Source: Spirochaetales bacterium
Lineage (GTDB): Bacteria; Spirochaetota; Spirochaetia; SZUA-6; DRHE01
Length of the DNA: 43,897 bases
Assembly (NCBI GenBank): GCA_030615505.1
Contig: JAUWZD010000031.1
Location: 1-43,897 of the forward strand
Direction: 5' to 3'
Below, piece after piece: positions 18,001 through 27,883 of this stretch. Every line of letters begins with the position of its first letter. Positions within the stretch are counted from its first letter, which is position 1. A program made the translations under genes and the position numbers. The notes beneath the pieces are model-generated. The model was not told the DNA's origin, did not search any database, and saw only the letters and a program-made list of their open reading frames with translations.

Positions 18001-18378
18001 TTTTTAGAAATTTCCTTTAATGCGACTTCATACAATAATAAAACCTACAGATATTTCCCGGGTTTCGCACAGAAGCTGGGAGAACCGTGGGTAAACCCCA
18101 TTACTGATCTGCTGAAATCATTTAATTTTGCCAGTAGAGAGGATAGGTTAAGCTCTTCCTTTAAATTAAAAAGCTTTTCCTTATCAGCGGTACATCACCT
18201 TCATGACTGGGACCTCACCTTTACTTATACAGGAAGCCCCGTGCTTGTAACCGATCCTGACGGCAAATTGAAATATGAATGGGAAAGCAGTTTTTCCATA
18301 TTCCTGCAGTGGATCCCCATACCGGAGATGAAGAGTAATATCCGCTATGATCCCACAGGTTTCTATCTCCGGGGTTGA
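15085..18378 (+). CDS. lptD: LptD/OstA-like outer-membrane assembly protein with N-terminal SAP-like motif
   Basis: The 1097-residue exported protein has a signal peptide ([19 protein letters not shown]). Next comes a SAP-type helix-extended-helix motif at about 39-72 ([27 protein letters not shown]), then an OstA/LptA-like beta-jellyroll (about 105-250: [59 protein letters not shown]). A long C-terminal beta-barrel of alternating aromatic strands ends in FYLRG. An acidic spacer lies at about 558-615. LptD inserts lipopolysaccharide into the outer leaflet; many spirochaetes have the protein (Treponema pallidum TP0515) although treponemes lack LPS, so the cargo here may be another glycolipid. 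The SAP-like motif, normally a nucleic-acid-binding element, is out of place in the periplasm. Co-translated with uvrA. Confidence 0.85.
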   Translation: MKYFWLLLLFLLPLSPIHSDSESPSEDLVLKTLAQDIDTASYYELVAWCRELGLDDSGGRKELQERLFSHFNIESVKEPDVEEEEKKTRLEIKSAKETEYFSIQEVDEDYILLQGDVLVEVQDKDAVHIIRAQRIILNKTMDIITAEGDIEYKLIRGEQEEVFKGEKLTFNVDTWEGVFFHGGLESEKDIEGEIITFSYTGKTISKLKNETVILDSGVITSSKPVDPYYHIRAKKIWVLAPGEWAIWNAVLYVGRVPVLYIPFFFLPGDEFFFHPAIGYKEREGAFLQTTAYLIGRKERKESPISFLAATEDESTQVKRKIRGLFLRQTDEEIPPDEKEWFLKVLLDAYSRLGGLAGIAGDFFPYVSFQAGIGFSRSIFTEGGIYTPFHRDDGRYKSYWNKSWIFGAELPFRYGFNSDWDIGKEDYKLSGNFEMYSDPYFTSDFYNRAEDIDWSGMLGLDEESEAQDLFAEKLNLSWELSGEANFSNFFTTPLLTTLSISYLNASFIWQSREVEGISLDPVLAVDPSRRFYYPVNFILPSTALQIKGDILSLPVSAGVEGEESNAQPGEEEPGKGYRTPGEFEHESPLSDEEDKNDQEEYPSFRLPELKEDLPEKIEKEPISFLLSYQISPSMILEQSFDSEDWKKRSDVDFAAQYTTLETSGSISLDSQMHVLEDLIGLSASLLYSGSYRTRYKQSHEENDAWEALVIGDYTSNCSDFGTSLAADLFPFFETETIAQSKLSYDLDWTFYSYIYNVGASSYQNPVYHGYGPKWNHETVEEHSAEAAFIYQPYQRANSLSISAELPPLQGEFTGILEFYIWLLKTTIQSVFLEEGDYYQGWRRWDPEPIVAQETLELSEDVNLLEEIHFDAEKSLVLKSISSIVLWGFSASFTAERLKPVYFTGSEWKETGEDEQFLPSNVTLGYEFIRDPYYLWRNRIKLELLMNTSWSMDLQEFSENYMDFSFGLNLFIYKFLEISFNATSYNNKTYRYFPGFAQKLGEPWVNPITDLLKSFNFASREDRLSSSFKLKSFSLSAVHHLHDWDLTFTYTGSPVLVTDPDGKLKYEWESSFSIFLQWIPIPEMKSNIRYDPTGFYLRG

Positions 18379-18420
18379 CTTCTGTTTGCAGGAGAGTAAC
18401 ATTGAGAGGCAAGGAACATT

Positions 18421-19380
18421 ATGGGTAAACACCTGGCTGTTGTATTCCAGGATCTGAATATTTTTCAGGAGCTTTTTGGAGCAAACGACGGCAACCTGTC
18501 TGTTTTTGAAGATCTTCTTGGTGTTCACGTCTATTTCCAGGGCAATAAGATCTACTTAGACTCTGAGGACAAAAGGATCCACAGTACCTTTAAATCAATG
18601 CTTGATCAATTGGAGGAACATGTAAAATTAGGGCATCTGCCGGGTCCAGATTTAATACGTGCTGTGTACAGGTCTCTTAATACAGGGGACAGGGAAGATG
18701 TCGATATTCTTAAAAGTACCAATATAATCATCCCTAATGGGCTGAAAAAGGTTTTTCCTCGAAGCCATAATCAGGCTCTTTACCTGAAGGCCATGGAAGA
18801 GAGGGAACTTGTTTTTAGTATCGGTCCTGCAGGCACCGGTAAAACTTATCTGGCAGTGGCTCATGCCTTGAAAGCCATCATCTCCCGCACAAAGAGAAAA
18901 CTGATCCTTACCAGGCCGGTAGTTGAAGCGGGAGAAAGTTTGGGCTTTCTACCCGGGGATCTTGCTCAGAAAATAAATCCCTATTTGAGACCCCTTTACG
19001 ATGCCATGGAATCCCTGATTCCCATAGATATGTTAAGAAGGATGGAAGAAAACAGGATTATCGAAATAGCTCCTTTAGCTTATATGCGGGGAAGGACCCT
19101 CTCGCATTGCTATATCATCCTTGATGAAGCGCAAAATTCAACCCGGGAACAGATAAAAATGTTTCTCACCCGGATTGGAGAAGGTGCAAAAACAGTTGTT
19201 ACAGGTGATATTACACAGATTGACCTTCCGCGCAGAAGAGAGTCCGGGCTCCTCAATGTCATATCAATTCTTGAATCCATAGATGAAATACAATTCTGTT
19301 TTATGGGGGAGCAGGATATAGTACGTCATCCCCTGGTAAGGAAAATTGTTCATGCCTATGAAAGCTTGCAAAAAGAATAA
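18421..19380 (+). CDS. phoH: PhoH-family ATPase
   Basis: Cytosolic P-loop ATPase, often linked with YbeY in RNA metabolism. The 319 residues contain an N-terminal region of the PhoH type, Walker A GPAGTGKTYLA near 136-146, RPVVEAGESLGFLPGDL, Walker B CYIILDEAQNST, and VVTGDITQIDLP with RRRESGL. Length and motifs are typical. An AAGGA ribosome-binding site precedes the ATG. It is the first gene of the classic phoH-pgpH-ybeY-corC order found in many bacteria, and its end overlaps the next gene by 29 nt. Confidence 0.95.
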   Translation: MGKHLAVVFQDLNIFQELFGANDGNLSVFEDLLGVHVYFQGNKIYLDSEDKRIHSTFKSMLDQLEEHVKLGHLPGPDLIRAVYRSLNTGDREDVDILKSTNIIIPNGLKKVFPRSHNQALYLKAMEERELVFSIGPAGTGKTYLAVAHALKAIISRTKRKLILTRPVVEAGESLGFLPGDLAQKINPYLRPLYDAMESLIPIDMLRRMEENRIIEIAPLAYMRGRTLSHCYIILDEAQNSTREQIKMFLTRIGEGAKTVVTGDITQIDLPRRRESGLLNVISILESIDEIQFCFMGEQDIVRHPLVRKIVHAYESLQKE

Positions 19381-21577
19381 TCCAGGCCCACAGACGCTTT
19401 TCTCAAACTTGAGAATCAAAAATGCTTCTGATCGCCTTACCATAATAATTCTTTTAATCAGCTTACTGCTTGCTCTCCTCATAATCTTAGTCTCCACCCA
19501 GTTTGGTTCGCTCTTTACCCTCGTGCGCTCCTCTGATTTTCCTGTTGGAGAAGTTGCCGAAAAAGATTTTGTAGTGGAGCGGGATATTCTCTACACGGAT
19601 GAAAAGGCCACACTTATAAAAAAGGAGGCGGCTGAAAAGCTGGTACACCCCGTATTCCGGGTTAATGAAGAACTTATCCGGCACAGCTTAGCGCGATTTG
19701 ATGAATTTCAGGAGAGTTTTATACAGCTTCTGCAGGAAGAGACGCCCCTGGATACGATCTATCTAAAAATACAATTAACCTTCCCCGGTATTCTGGAAAA
19801 TAGAGATCTTGATGAACTGTACTCCTTTCCTCTACTCGAAAACCTGTTCAGTCAGGTAAGATTATTACTGGAAGAGGTACTTCAAATCGGTATTATCAAT
19901 CTTCCGGAACAAACACAGGAGCTTTTTTCTGCAGGGGTTATAAACGTATGGCGCTGGAGAGGCGGCAGACTGGAGAAGGAAGAGTATTCCTTGAACGATG
20001 TGCTGACCCTAAGGTCTATTACGGACTGGCTGGAAAAGAATATGGATGAATACCCGGAAGAAAGCGCGGAGCTAATCCGGTCTTTAGTGGAAGCCTTCGC
20101 AGTTGAGAATGGATTTATTGATCTGGAACAAACTCAGAAACAGAAGCTGAGAGCTGCGGACAAGATTGAGCCGGTCATGGCAAAATTAGTTGAAGGTCAG
20201 AACATTATACGCAAGGGTGATATTGTAAAAGAGGAAGCGGCAGCCCAGATAAAAGCAGTAGGTGATTATTCAGCAAATATAAATCTCATCAGCATATCCG
20301 GGACAGTACTTTTAATCTTGATAGTCTTTACCTTTTCTCTCTATATACTGGACAAAAGGATCATAAAAATACAAATTAAACGGAATGAGATTTTTTTTCT
20401 GGCCCTGGCAGCCTTGTTCTATCTTCTGTATTCCGCCGTTTTATCCAAATTTTTTAATCCTATTGAAGGTGTGCCGTTTTCTGTAATTCTGCCCACTGCC
20501 GCTCTTTCTATTCTGGTCACACTGAGTATATCCGCAAATGTGGGCTTTATTTTCACATTTATTTTATCTCTTTTCCTTCTGCCTATTATTAAATTAGATA
20601 TACATTCATTTCTTTTTGTTATCCTCACAGGCATAGCAGGAACAGCTGTAGTTATTAATGCTGAAAAAAGAATAGACTTGATACGGGCGGGATTCTTTCT
20701 TTGCCTCATCAACTGCCTAATTCTTCTTGCTTTAGGTTTCTTAGGGAATTACCAAAACAGATGGCTGCTTCCTGCCTTCGGGTGGGGACTGCTGAATGGA
20801 TTCCTGAGCAGTCTGATCGGTCTCGGCTTCCTGCCGGTTTTGGAACATTTATTGAACGCCTCTACTCGCTTCAGACTCAGAGAGCTTGCCGATACTAATG
20901 CTCCAATTCTCAAAAGGATGTTAACTTTGGCTCCGGGCACGTACAGCCACTCTATCAGTGTAGCAAATCTAGCTGAATCAGCCTGTAACGAGATAAATGC
21001 CAATGCGCTGCTGGCCCGGGTGGGAGCCTATTATCATGATATAGGTAAGATTGACCAGGCTGAGTATTTTATAGAAAATCAGAAATCCTATAATAAACAT
21101 GATGAGCTAAAACCCAGTCTATCAGTAGCAGTTATAAAATCTCATGTGAAGATAGGTATTGAAAAGGCAAAAGAACTGGCTCTGCCGCCTGATGTAATTG
21201 ATATCGTGGCCCAACATCATGGGGGGGGAATTATCAAATATTTTTACCAGAGAGCTTTAGAGAATGATAAGAAAGCGAATGTAACTTCCGAGGATTATTC
21301 CTACCCCGGGAAGCGGCCCAGGAGCAAGGAAGCGGCGGTAGTGCTTTTAGCGGATACGGCTGAGGCAGCTTCCAGAGTCCTTAAAAAGCCGACTATTGCC
21401 AAATTAGAGAAATTTGTATGGAATATAATCATGGAAAAAATTACTTCAAACGAGTTGAGTGACTGCAATCTAACATTAAAAGACCTTGAAGATATTAAAA
21501 AAAGTTTTGTTCAAATCCTGGGCGGGTATTTTCATTCACGGATTGAATATCCCAGGGTCAAAGAGGAAACTCATTGA
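19352..21577 (+). CDS. 7TM-HD family cyclic-di-AMP phosphodiesterase (PgpH type)
   Basis: Membrane receptor-hydrolase expected to degrade c-di-AMP. The 741-residue product has an N-terminal membrane helix (about 28-52), a large extracytoplasmic 7TMR-HDED domain (to about 305), a block of seven membrane helices (about 308-500), and a cytoplasmic HD domain with HSISVANLAE, YYHDIGKID, NKHDELKPSLS, VAQHHGGG and VLLADTAEAASR. All HD metal ligands look present. The frame opens at TTG 19346; ATG 19352 follows AAGGA by 9 nt and is preferred (ATG 19358 is possible). The start lies inside phoH, and its stop overlaps the TTG start of ybeY. Confidence 0.93.
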   Translation: MPMKACKKNNPGPQTLFSNLRIKNASDRLTIIILLISLLLALLIILVSTQFGSLFTLVRSSDFPVGEVAEKDFVVERDILYTDEKATLIKKEAAEKLVHPVFRVNEELIRHSLARFDEFQESFIQLLQEETPLDTIYLKIQLTFPGILENRDLDELYSFPLLENLFSQVRLLLEEVLQIGIINLPEQTQELFSAGVINVWRWRGGRLEKEEYSLNDVLTLRSITDWLEKNMDEYPEESAELIRSLVEAFAVENGFIDLEQTQKQKLRAADKIEPVMAKLVEGQNIIRKGDIVKEEAAAQIKAVGDYSANINLISISGTVLLILIVFTFSLYILDKRIIKIQIKRNEIFFLALAALFYLLYSAVLSKFFNPIEGVPFSVILPTAALSILVTLSISANVGFIFTFILSLFLLPIIKLDIHSFLFVILTGIAGTAVVINAEKRIDLIRAGFFLCLINCLILLALGFLGNYQNRWLLPAFGWGLLNGFLSSLIGLGFLPVLEHLLNASTRFRLRELADTNAPILKRMLTLAPGTYSHSISVANLAESACNEINANALLARVGAYYHDIGKIDQAEYFIENQKSYNKHDELKPSLSVAVIKSHVKIGIEKAKELALPPDVIDIVAQHHGGGIIKYFYQRALENDKKANVTSEDYSYPGKRPRSKEAAVVLLADTAEAASRVLKKPTIAKLEKFVWNIIMEKITSNELSDCNLTLKDLEDIKKSFVQILGGYFHSRIEYPRVKEETH

Positions 21578-22029
21578 ACGAAGTAAGTATTGCCACCTCT
21601 GGTATCAGTGTTCCGGAATGGCTTAAAAGATGCGAAAATTTTGCCTTGAGGGTTTTAGAAAAAAGAGACATTAACAACTGGGAAGTTTCTATACTGTTAT
21701 GCAATGACCGGGTCATTAAGGACCTGAATCGCCGTTACCGCGGTATTGATAAAGCAACGGATGTGCTTTCTTTCCCACAGGAACAGGAAGCTGCGGCCTG
21801 TTCTCATGAGCAGGCAGTCCAGGCGGAAGGATACCCTAAGCGGCTGGCCGGGGATATTATCATATCCATGGATACCCTGTATCTGAATGAGCAAGAGTTT
21901 AAACGGATTCTGATTCATGGTTTATTGCATCTGGAGGGTTTAATCCATAATGATAAGGAATCGGAATCTGAAATGACAGCCATTCAGGAAGGAATTCTAA
22001 AAGAGCTTTTAAAGGAGAGAATATTTTGA
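21574..22029 (+). CDS. ybeY: endoribonuclease YbeY (rRNA maturation)
   Basis: Metal-dependent RNase for 16S rRNA 3'-end maturation and ribosome quality control. The 151-residue protein has VSILLCNDRVIKDLNRRYRGIDKATDVLSFP (split motifs typical of the family), a GDIIIS strand, and the three-His zinc motif HGLLHLEGLIH. The zinc His residues are kept, but the usual Gly-Tyr-Asp-His ending reads Gly-Leu-Ile-His. The TTG start overlaps the pgpH TGA and has AGAGGA upstream. A 15-20-residue insertion (QEAAACSHEQAVQAEG) sits between the LSFP and GDI motifs. Confidence 0.95.
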   Translation: MNEVSIATSGISVPEWLKRCENFALRVLEKRDINNWEVSILLCNDRVIKDLNRRYRGIDKATDVLSFPQEQEAAACSHEQAVQAEGYPKRLAGDIIISMDTLYLNEQEFKRILIHGLLHLEGLIHNDKESESEMTAIQEGILKELLKERIF

Positions 22030-22832
22030 AAAAAAGGGGATTTATTGAAAAATTACTTGGAAAGTCCTCCGAGGAGGATGAGGTGGACTTATCCGATCTA
22101 GACCGTAGCGCCCGGGAGATGATTCGAGGGGTTGTTACACTTTCGGATACCAATGTCAGAGAGATCATGGTGCCCAGGATCGATATGGTTTCTATTTCAC
22201 TTGACACCCCCACACAGGAGTCTCTTAAGGCTATTTCGGAATGCGGCCACTCCCGAGTACCTGTGTACCATGAAACAATCGATAATGTGGTCGGGATTTT
22301 GTATGCAAAGGATCTTTTACACTATCTGGTTAAGAAGGAAGGGAATATAGAGCTGGAAAAAATTATCAGACCAGCCTACTTCGTACCGGAGAGTAAAAAA
22401 TTAGATTCACTTCTCACGGAATTTCAGAGAAGAAGGGTGCACATTGCCATTGTAGTAGATGAATACGGAGGAACTTCAGGGATAGTATGCTTAGAAGATA
22501 TCATCGAGGAGATTGTGGGAGAGATACAGGATGAGTTTGATAATGAGACTGAAGATATATTAAAGATAAGCGACGGTGTCTATCTCTGTGATGCTAGAGT
22601 TAATCTTGAGGATTTTAATGAGCAGCTTAAGCTTAATATACCGGCGGAAGATTTTGATTCCCTGGGCGGATTTGTATTTGACTTGTTCGGGAAAATTCCT
22701 GTGAAATATGAAAAAATGAGTTATAAGAATGTGGATTTCATCATCCAGCAGATGGAAGGACATAAGATCAGTAATGTAAAAATCGTAATTCATGGCGAGG
22801 GCGTCATAAAAAAGGAAAAGGAAGAGAAATAG
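22026..22832 (+). CDS. CorC/HlyC-type CBS-domain protein
   Basis: Cytosolic protein of 268 residues without the DUF21 membrane domain, as in short CorC/YbeX. An N-terminal acidic helix is followed by MIRGVVTLSDTNVREIMVPRIDMVSI, a CBS pair (about 45-175), with VDEYGGTSGIVCLEDIIEEIVGEIQDE at the second CBS. A CorC_HlyC transporter-associated domain follows (about 185-262, DGVYLCDARVNLEDFNEQL, FDSLGGFVFDLFGKIP). Proposed roles are in metal efflux or in ribosome metabolism together with YbeY. The TTG start is backed by AAGGAGAGA and overlaps the ybeY stop. Confidence 0.92.
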   Translation: MKKRGFIEKLLGKSSEEDEVDLSDLDRSAREMIRGVVTLSDTNVREIMVPRIDMVSISLDTPTQESLKAISECGHSRVPVYHETIDNVVGILYAKDLLHYLVKKEGNIELEKIIRPAYFVPESKKLDSLLTEFQRRRVHIAIVVDEYGGTSGIVCLEDIIEEIVGEIQDEFDNETEDILKISDGVYLCDARVNLEDFNEQLKLNIPAEDFDSLGGFVFDLFGKIPVKYEKMSYKNVDFIIQQMEGHKISNVKIVIHGEGVIKKEKEEK

Positions 22833-22834
22833 GC

Positions 22835-24823
22835 ATGGTAAAAACCTCGCGCTTTTTGTTAATATTTCTTTTTCTTCTGCAGGGATTATACGCTCAGAAC
22901 AGTGATATTCTTAATGCACGCTACATCTATGAGCAGGGCAGACAGGCCCAATTACAGGATAATATCCCATTAGCTGTTGAACAATACCGTGCCGCTTTGA
23001 ATGTGAATCCCAATTACTTCGAGCCTATAGTAGGACTCGCCGAGAGCTTTTTCTCTTTAGAGGAATATGAAGAGGCTTTAGTTTATTTGCACAGGGCGCG
23101 GAAATTGGATCAATATAATCTTGATCTCCTGAATCTTGAAGGGAGAATTCAGATTGCGATGCATAACCCTGCACTGGCTAAAGAGCTGTTCAGACAGGTT
23201 TTGGCGATTGAACCCAATAATCTGGAAGCAAGATTCGGACTGGCGGAAATTGATATCGCTTTAGGAAGAGAAGGAAATGCTGCCCAGAGATATATTGATT
23301 CCCTAAAAATTGCTCCGGATAATAGTAAAGCCCTGTTATCACTGGCTCTCCTGCACGAATCTAATGGAGAAAGTGAAGCCGCCGGAAGATATATGGAGCT
23401 GGCGTTGAAATATCACTCAAATGACCCACGTGTTCATTATACTGCCGGAAGATTTTATATGAATACCGGAAGAATTAACCGGGCGGAGAAGTACCTCCTG
23501 ACTGCTAATGCTTTAGATGAGAAGAATACAGAGGCAAAAAGACTCTTAGCTCAGATTTATCTTTTCCTGGAAAGACCTGATATGACTATAAAAATTATCA
23601 AAGAGCTTCTGAGCCTAAATCGTGATGATTCTTTAGCCTGGTACACTATCGGACTGGCCTATAATCAAAAAAAAGATACAGCCGGGGCAATACACAGTCT
23701 GGCCCAGGCTTTGCGTCTGAAACCGGATGATGAGATTCCACGTATTGTTCTTGAGAATATAGCACTGAATGAATTACCAATTAATGATACCAATCGAAAT
23801 AAATATGCTGAATATCACCTGGAGAAAGGAAAACTCTTTGAGGATCGCAATTTTTTAGAAAAGGCTTCTTTTGAGTACCGGAGATGCTTACGCCTGGCTC
23901 CGGAGTCAAAAAATGGGCGCCTGTCCTATGCAGGAATATTTAAAACTCTGGGTTATCATGAGAAATTTATGAAGGAGCTGGAAGTCCTTAAGGGCTTAGG
24001 ATATGCCGACGCTTTAATAATGGACGATATCGAAATAATCCAGAGTGGCCTCTACGATACCGTTTCAGCCAGATGGGGGGTGGACCAGTACAGTTTAGAA
24101 AAAAGCAAGTTTTCCATATCAGTATATCACCTGGAATCGGACAACAGGGGAATTCACGCCCTGGCAGGTGATTTACTCACGGATTATTTTAGGGATCTCC
24201 TGCACCGTTATGAAAATTTACTGCTGCTTCCAGTAGATATTGCAGTAGGATCTTATGATGCAGCTTTTCGGCAGGCAAGGGAAAATAATTCCGATTTTTT
24301 TCTGATCATGCATTTTGAGGAATCGGAGAGAAGCTTTACAGTTACCCTGGATCAGTATCTTTCCCGTACAGGTGCCAAATTATGCTCATTCCGAATCTTT
24401 CGTACCGGAAATGATCGAATCAGGGACAGTTTTATCTCATTAGCTTCACGCCTTCATGAAAAGCTTCCACTGTGGGGAAGGCTCATAGCAAGGGAATTCG
24501 ACCAGGGAATTATAGACTTAGGTGAGCTTGATGGTATTGAGATAGATGATCAGCTTACTATTGTCAAAAAAGGCCGGGTGGCACTTAAAAATGATGAGAT
24601 TGGCTTTACTGTCAATGATGAAGATATTCTTGGTGATTTCATTATTACCAAATTAGATGAAAATATGGCCGAAGGTTCTATTTTAAAACACAACTTTTTT
24701 GATCTTATAAATCCCGGTGATGATGTCATCCTGCCGATTGCAGTAGAACAGGTAAATTCTGATCAGTCTGCAGAATCAAATCAAGGACTATTACGCAGAT
24801 TATTCAGGCTCATAGGTTTGTAG
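22835..24823 (+). CDS. secreted TPR-repeat protein
   Basis: The 662-residue protein has a signal peptide (residues 1-20, cleavage likely after LYA). About eight TPR units span 28-310 (for example AVEQYRAALNVNPNYFEPIVGLAESFF, and AKELFRQVLAIEPNN), with one more near 328-365. The C-terminal half is a different region (about 390-640) with alternating strands (DFFLIMHFEESERSFTVTL) and an SH3/FlgT_C-like beta module (IIDLGELDGIEIDDQLTIV), ending in a short basic amphipathic tail. It probably acts as a periplasmic scaffold; its place at the end of the phoH-ybeY-corC run suggests co-expression. Exact partner unknown. Confidence 0.85.
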   Translation: MVKTSRFLLIFLFLLQGLYAQNSDILNARYIYEQGRQAQLQDNIPLAVEQYRAALNVNPNYFEPIVGLAESFFSLEEYEEALVYLHRARKLDQYNLDLLNLEGRIQIAMHNPALAKELFRQVLAIEPNNLEARFGLAEIDIALGREGNAAQRYIDSLKIAPDNSKALLSLALLHESNGESEAAGRYMELALKYHSNDPRVHYTAGRFYMNTGRINRAEKYLLTANALDEKNTEAKRLLAQIYLFLERPDMTIKIIKELLSLNRDDSLAWYTIGLAYNQKKDTAGAIHSLAQALRLKPDDEIPRIVLENIALNELPINDTNRNKYAEYHLEKGKLFEDRNFLEKASFEYRRCLRLAPESKNGRLSYAGIFKTLGYHEKFMKELEVLKGLGYADALIMDDIEIIQSGLYDTVSARWGVDQYSLEKSKFSISVYHLESDNRGIHALAGDLLTDYFRDLLHRYENLLLLPVDIAVGSYDAAFRQARENNSDFFLIMHFEESERSFTVTLDQYLSRTGAKLCSFRIFRTGNDRIRDSFISLASRLHEKLPLWGRLIAREFDQGIIDLGELDGIEIDDQLTIVKKGRVALKNDEIGFTVNDEDILGDFIITKLDENMAEGSILKHNFFDLINPGDDVILPIAVEQVNSDQSAESNQGLLRRLFRLIGL

Positions 24824-24852
24824 TGCCTTCATCCCTGTGATGTCTTCACTAA

Positions 24853-24881
24853 TTGACACTGCCGTTTGTTTCCCTTATATT
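24853..24881 (+). promoter_or_regulatory. sigma70 promoter of the gap operon
   Basis: A perfect -35 TTGACA (24853-24858), exactly 17 nt of spacer, then -10 TATATT (24876-24881, 5/6). It lies in the 105-nt gap after the TPR gene, about 48 nt before the gap start codon. No hairpin terminator is visible before it. Confidence 0.85.
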
Positions 24882-24928
24882 TTCGATAGTTAAAAGAACA
24901 TAAATGCATGTATACGATCGGAGGAAAT

Positions 24929-25918
24929 ATGAAAATTGCAATTAACGGTTTCGGAAGGATTGGGAGGAGTGTATTCAAAGTTGCTTTTGAAAGACCCGGA
25001 ATCGATATTGTAGCCATTAATGATATTACGGACCCCAAGACTCTGGCCCATCTTTTAAAATATGATTCCAATTACGGAAAATATACTAAAAAAGTAGAAG
25101 TTGGGGATAATTCTATTATCGTTGATGGAAAGAAGATAACAGTCCTGGCGGAAAGAGATCCAAAGCAGCTGCCCTGGGCCAAAATGGGTGTAGGTGTGGT
25201 GATTGAATCCACGGGCATATTTCGGAAAAGGGATCAGGTTGCATGGCATCTGGAAGCGGGCGCCAGGCGGGTTATCCTGACCGTACCTGCCAAGGATAGA
25301 GTGGATAAAATGATAGTTTTAGGGGTTAATGATGAGGATCTCAAGGAAGATGATAAAATCGTATCGAATGCATCCTGTACAACAAACTGTCTGGCCCCGA
25401 TAGCCAAGGTATTGATGGATAATTTCGGAATAGTTGAGGGACTGATGACCACTATTCATGCCTATACAAGTGATCAGAGGCTTCACGATGCGCCTCACGA
25501 TGATTTACGAAGAGGCAGGGCTGCCGCACTCTCCGTTGTTCCTACTACTACAGGCGCGGCCAGGGCAGTAGGCAAGGTCATTCCTGAGCTTGACGGCAAG
25601 CTGAATGGTATTGCCATGAGAGTACCGGTATCTACAGGTTCCATCGTAGATCTCACCGTAAAGCTGGAAAAAGACCCTACAGTTGAAGAAGTGAATGCAG
25701 CCATGAAGGAGGCTGCGGAAAAAGACATGAAGGGTATCTTAGAATATACTGAGGATCCAATTGTTTCAGTAGATGTGATCGGAAATACTCACTCTTCTAT
25801 TTTCGACTCCGGAAGCACTATGAAACTGGGTAAGGGATTTTTCAAGCTCCTCTCCTGGTACGATAATGAATGGGGCTATTCAAGCAGAGTGGTGGATCTT
25901 GTAGAGAAACTGGCATAA
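24929..25918 (+). CDS. gap: glyceraldehyde-3-phosphate dehydrogenase, type I
   Basis: Central glycolytic enzyme oxidising GAP to 1,3-bisphosphoglycerate with NAD. The 329 residues show the Rossmann start [13 protein letters not shown], catalytic C150 in [12 protein letters not shown], the His in TIHAYTSDQ, the phosphate-binding [18 protein letters not shown], and WYDNEWGYS at the end. A longer frame begins at 24908, but GGAGGA sits just before ATG 24929, which fixes the start. It is the first gene of gap-pgk-tpiA-secG, 2 nt from pgk. Confidence 0.97.
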   Translation: MKIAINGFGRIGRSVFKVAFERPGIDIVAINDITDPKTLAHLLKYDSNYGKYTKKVEVGDNSIIVDGKKITVLAERDPKQLPWAKMGVGVVIESTGIFRKRDQVAWHLEAGARRVILTVPAKDRVDKMIVLGVNDEDLKEDDKIVSNASCTTNCLAPIAKVLMDNFGIVEGLMTTIHAYTSDQRLHDAPHDDLRRGRAAALSVVPTTTGAARAVGKVIPELDGKLNGIAMRVPVSTGSIVDLTVKLEKDPTVEEVNAAMKEAAEKDMKGILEYTEDPIVSVDVIGNTHSSIFDSGSTMKLGKGFFKLLSWYDNEWGYSSRVVDLVEKLA

Positions 25919-25920
25919 AT

Positions 25921-27108
25921 ATGACTAAGAAAACGATAAAAGACGTAGATTTACATAATAAGAGAGTCTTATGCCGGGTTGATTTTAATGTACCTATTAA
26001 AAATGGCAATATTACAGATGATACACGGATCAAAGCTTCTCTTCCTACAATTGAATACATCCTTGATCAGGAAGGTAGTAAGCTCATCCTGATGAGCCAT
26101 CTGGGGAGGCCCGGGGGAGAGCAGAAACCCGAGTTCAGTCTGAAACCTGTGTCTAAAAAGCTTTCCCGGCTTCTTGACAGGAAGGTTATGATAGCCTCCG
26201 ATTGTATTGGGCCCGAAGTGGAGAACTTAGCCGGAAAGATGATTTCCGGAGATATACTTCTTTTAGAAAATTTGCGATTCCATACCGAAGAGACAAAGAA
26301 CGAACCGGTATTTGCCCAAAAGCTTTCCCGCCTGGGAGATATCTATGTAAATGATGCCTTCGGATCTGCTCATCGTGCCCATGCATCCACCGAGGGAGTG
26401 GCTCATTATCTTACAGGTTTGGCAGGCCTACTGATGGAAAGTGAAATAGAATTCTTAGGCGGGGTTTTAGAAAACCCTGCTCAACCCTTCATAGCCATCA
26501 TTGGCGGAGCCAAAGTTTCCACAAAAATTGCTGTTTTAGAGTCTCTTCTTCCCCGGGTATCCGTTCTGATTATTGGCGGGGGTATGGCCTATACATTTTT
26601 AAAAGCTGAAGGCATTGGCATAGGAAAATCTTTAGTAGAGGAAGATCTTCTGGAAACAGCAAAAAGCCTGCTCAAGAAGTCGGATGATTTGAATGTAAAT
26701 ATACTTCTTCCGGTTGACCATAAGGTTGCCGATAATTTTTCCGAAAATGCCAGTGCAGAGATTATCCCCGGGATTCATATTCCTGAAAATAAGATTGCCA
26801 TGGATATAGGGGAAAAGACCATAGATACCTATAGGGAAGTCATATCAAAGGCTAAAACAATCGTATGGAATGGTCCATTGGGAGTATTTGAGTTTCCTGA
26901 ATTTGCAGAAGGCACACTGCAGGTGGCAAGGCTGGTTGCTGATTGTCCGGGTACTACAGTAGTGGGTGGCGGAGACATTGTAGCCGCACTAAAGAAGTTC
27001 GGGCTGGCCGAAAAGATCAGTCATGTTTCTACCGGCGGAGGTGCATCTTTGGAATTTCTTGAAGGCAAAGAACTTCCCGGAATAGCGGCTTTGGCCTCAA
27101 GGAGCTAA
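25921..27108 (+). CDS. pgk: phosphoglycerate kinase
   Basis: Makes ATP from 1,3-bisphosphoglycerate. The 395-residue enzyme has [73 protein letters not shown] and the nucleotide loop [11 protein letters not shown] with [15 protein letters not shown]. All are canonical. The frame extends back to 25870 inside gap, but [10 protein letters not shown] at 25921 is the natural start. It has no ribosome-binding site of its own, so translation is probably coupled to gap (2-nt gap). Confidence 0.97.
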   Translation: MTKKTIKDVDLHNKRVLCRVDFNVPIKNGNITDDTRIKASLPTIEYILDQEGSKLILMSHLGRPGGEQKPEFSLKPVSKKLSRLLDRKVMIASDCIGPEVENLAGKMISGDILLLENLRFHTEETKNEPVFAQKLSRLGDIYVNDAFGSAHRAHASTEGVAHYLTGLAGLLMESEIEFLGGVLENPAQPFIAIIGGAKVSTKIAVLESLLPRVSVLIIGGGMAYTFLKAEGIGIGKSLVEEDLLETAKSLLKKSDDLNVNILLPVDHKVADNFSENASAEIIPGIHIPENKIAMDIGEKTIDTYREVISKAKTIVWNGPLGVFEFPEFAEGTLQVARLVADCPGTTVVGGGDIVAALKKFGLAEKISHVSTGGGASLEFLEGKELPGIAALASRS

Positions 27109-27110
27109 TT

Positions 27111-27866
27111 ATGAGAAATATTTTTATAGCCGGCAACTGGAAAATGCACAAGACCAGTAAAGAGGCTGAAGCCCTTGTTAAAGCTATAATTCCCGCTTCG
27201 CATAATGCGGATGGCAAAAAAAAGGTAATGATTGCTCCGCCATTCACAGCTCTATATGTTGTGAACACGGTCATTAAAGGCACAAATCTAATGTTAGGCG
27301 CTCAAAATATGGGACCGGAGGAAAAAGGCGCACATACAGGAGAAATATCTATCGGAATGCTAATGGATGTGGGTGTTTCTGTAGTCATTTTAGGCCATTC
27401 TGAACGACGTCATGTTTATCAGGAGAATGATGAACTGATAAACCGGAAAGTAAAACTGGCCCTGAAACATAAAATGGAAATTATACTCTGTGTCGGCGAA
27501 ACACTCGATGAGCGAGAGAGCGGAGCAACCAATAAAGTTGTTGAAGAGCAGCTTAAAAGGGGACTGAATGGTGTCAGTGAAGAGCAATTAAGCAAAGTCA
27601 CCATCGCCTATGAGCCTGTATGGGCAATCGGAACCGGCAAGACTGCCACTCCACAGGATGCAGACGATACACACAGCTTTATCAGGGATTTTTTGTCAAG
27701 TCTGTACAGCAGCGCTTTAGCCGATGAACTTGTCATACAATACGGTGGATCCGTAAAGCCGCATAATGCCGGCGAACTCATGAATATGAGCAACATCGAC
27801 GGAGTACTGGTAGGCGGCGCATCGTTAATTGCTGAAGATTTCATAAAAATAATAAACTATGAATAG
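27111..27866 (+). CDS. tpiA: triose-phosphate isomerase
   Basis: Interconverts dihydroxyacetone phosphate and GAP. The 251 residues include AGNWKMHKT (catalytic Lys), VILGHSERRH (catalytic His), AYEPVWAIGTGKTAT (catalytic Glu and flexible loop) and IQYGGSVKPHNAGEL with VGGASL. Length is normal. AAGGAG stands 6 nt upstream of the ATG. It is third in the glycolytic operon, 17 nt before secG. Confidence 0.97.
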   Translation: MRNIFIAGNWKMHKTSKEAEALVKAIIPASHNADGKKKVMIAPPFTALYVVNTVIKGTNLMLGAQNMGPEEKGAHTGEISIGMLMDVGVSVVILGHSERRHVYQENDELINRKVKLALKHKMEIILCVGETLDERESGATNKVVEEQLKRGLNGVSEEQLSKVTIAYEPVWAIGTGKTATPQDADDTHSFIRDFLSSLYSSALADELVIQYGGSVKPHNAGELMNMSNIDGVLVGGASLIAEDFIKIINYE

Positions 27867-27883
27867 ATATATGGAGATTAAAT

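Noticed and set aside
15085..18378. Possibility that the uvrA-lptD overlap marks a fusion or frameshift
   Set aside because: Both proteins have complete, canonical ends (UvrA ends normally; LptD begins with a clean signal peptide). The 4-nt ATGA overlap is ordinary coupling.
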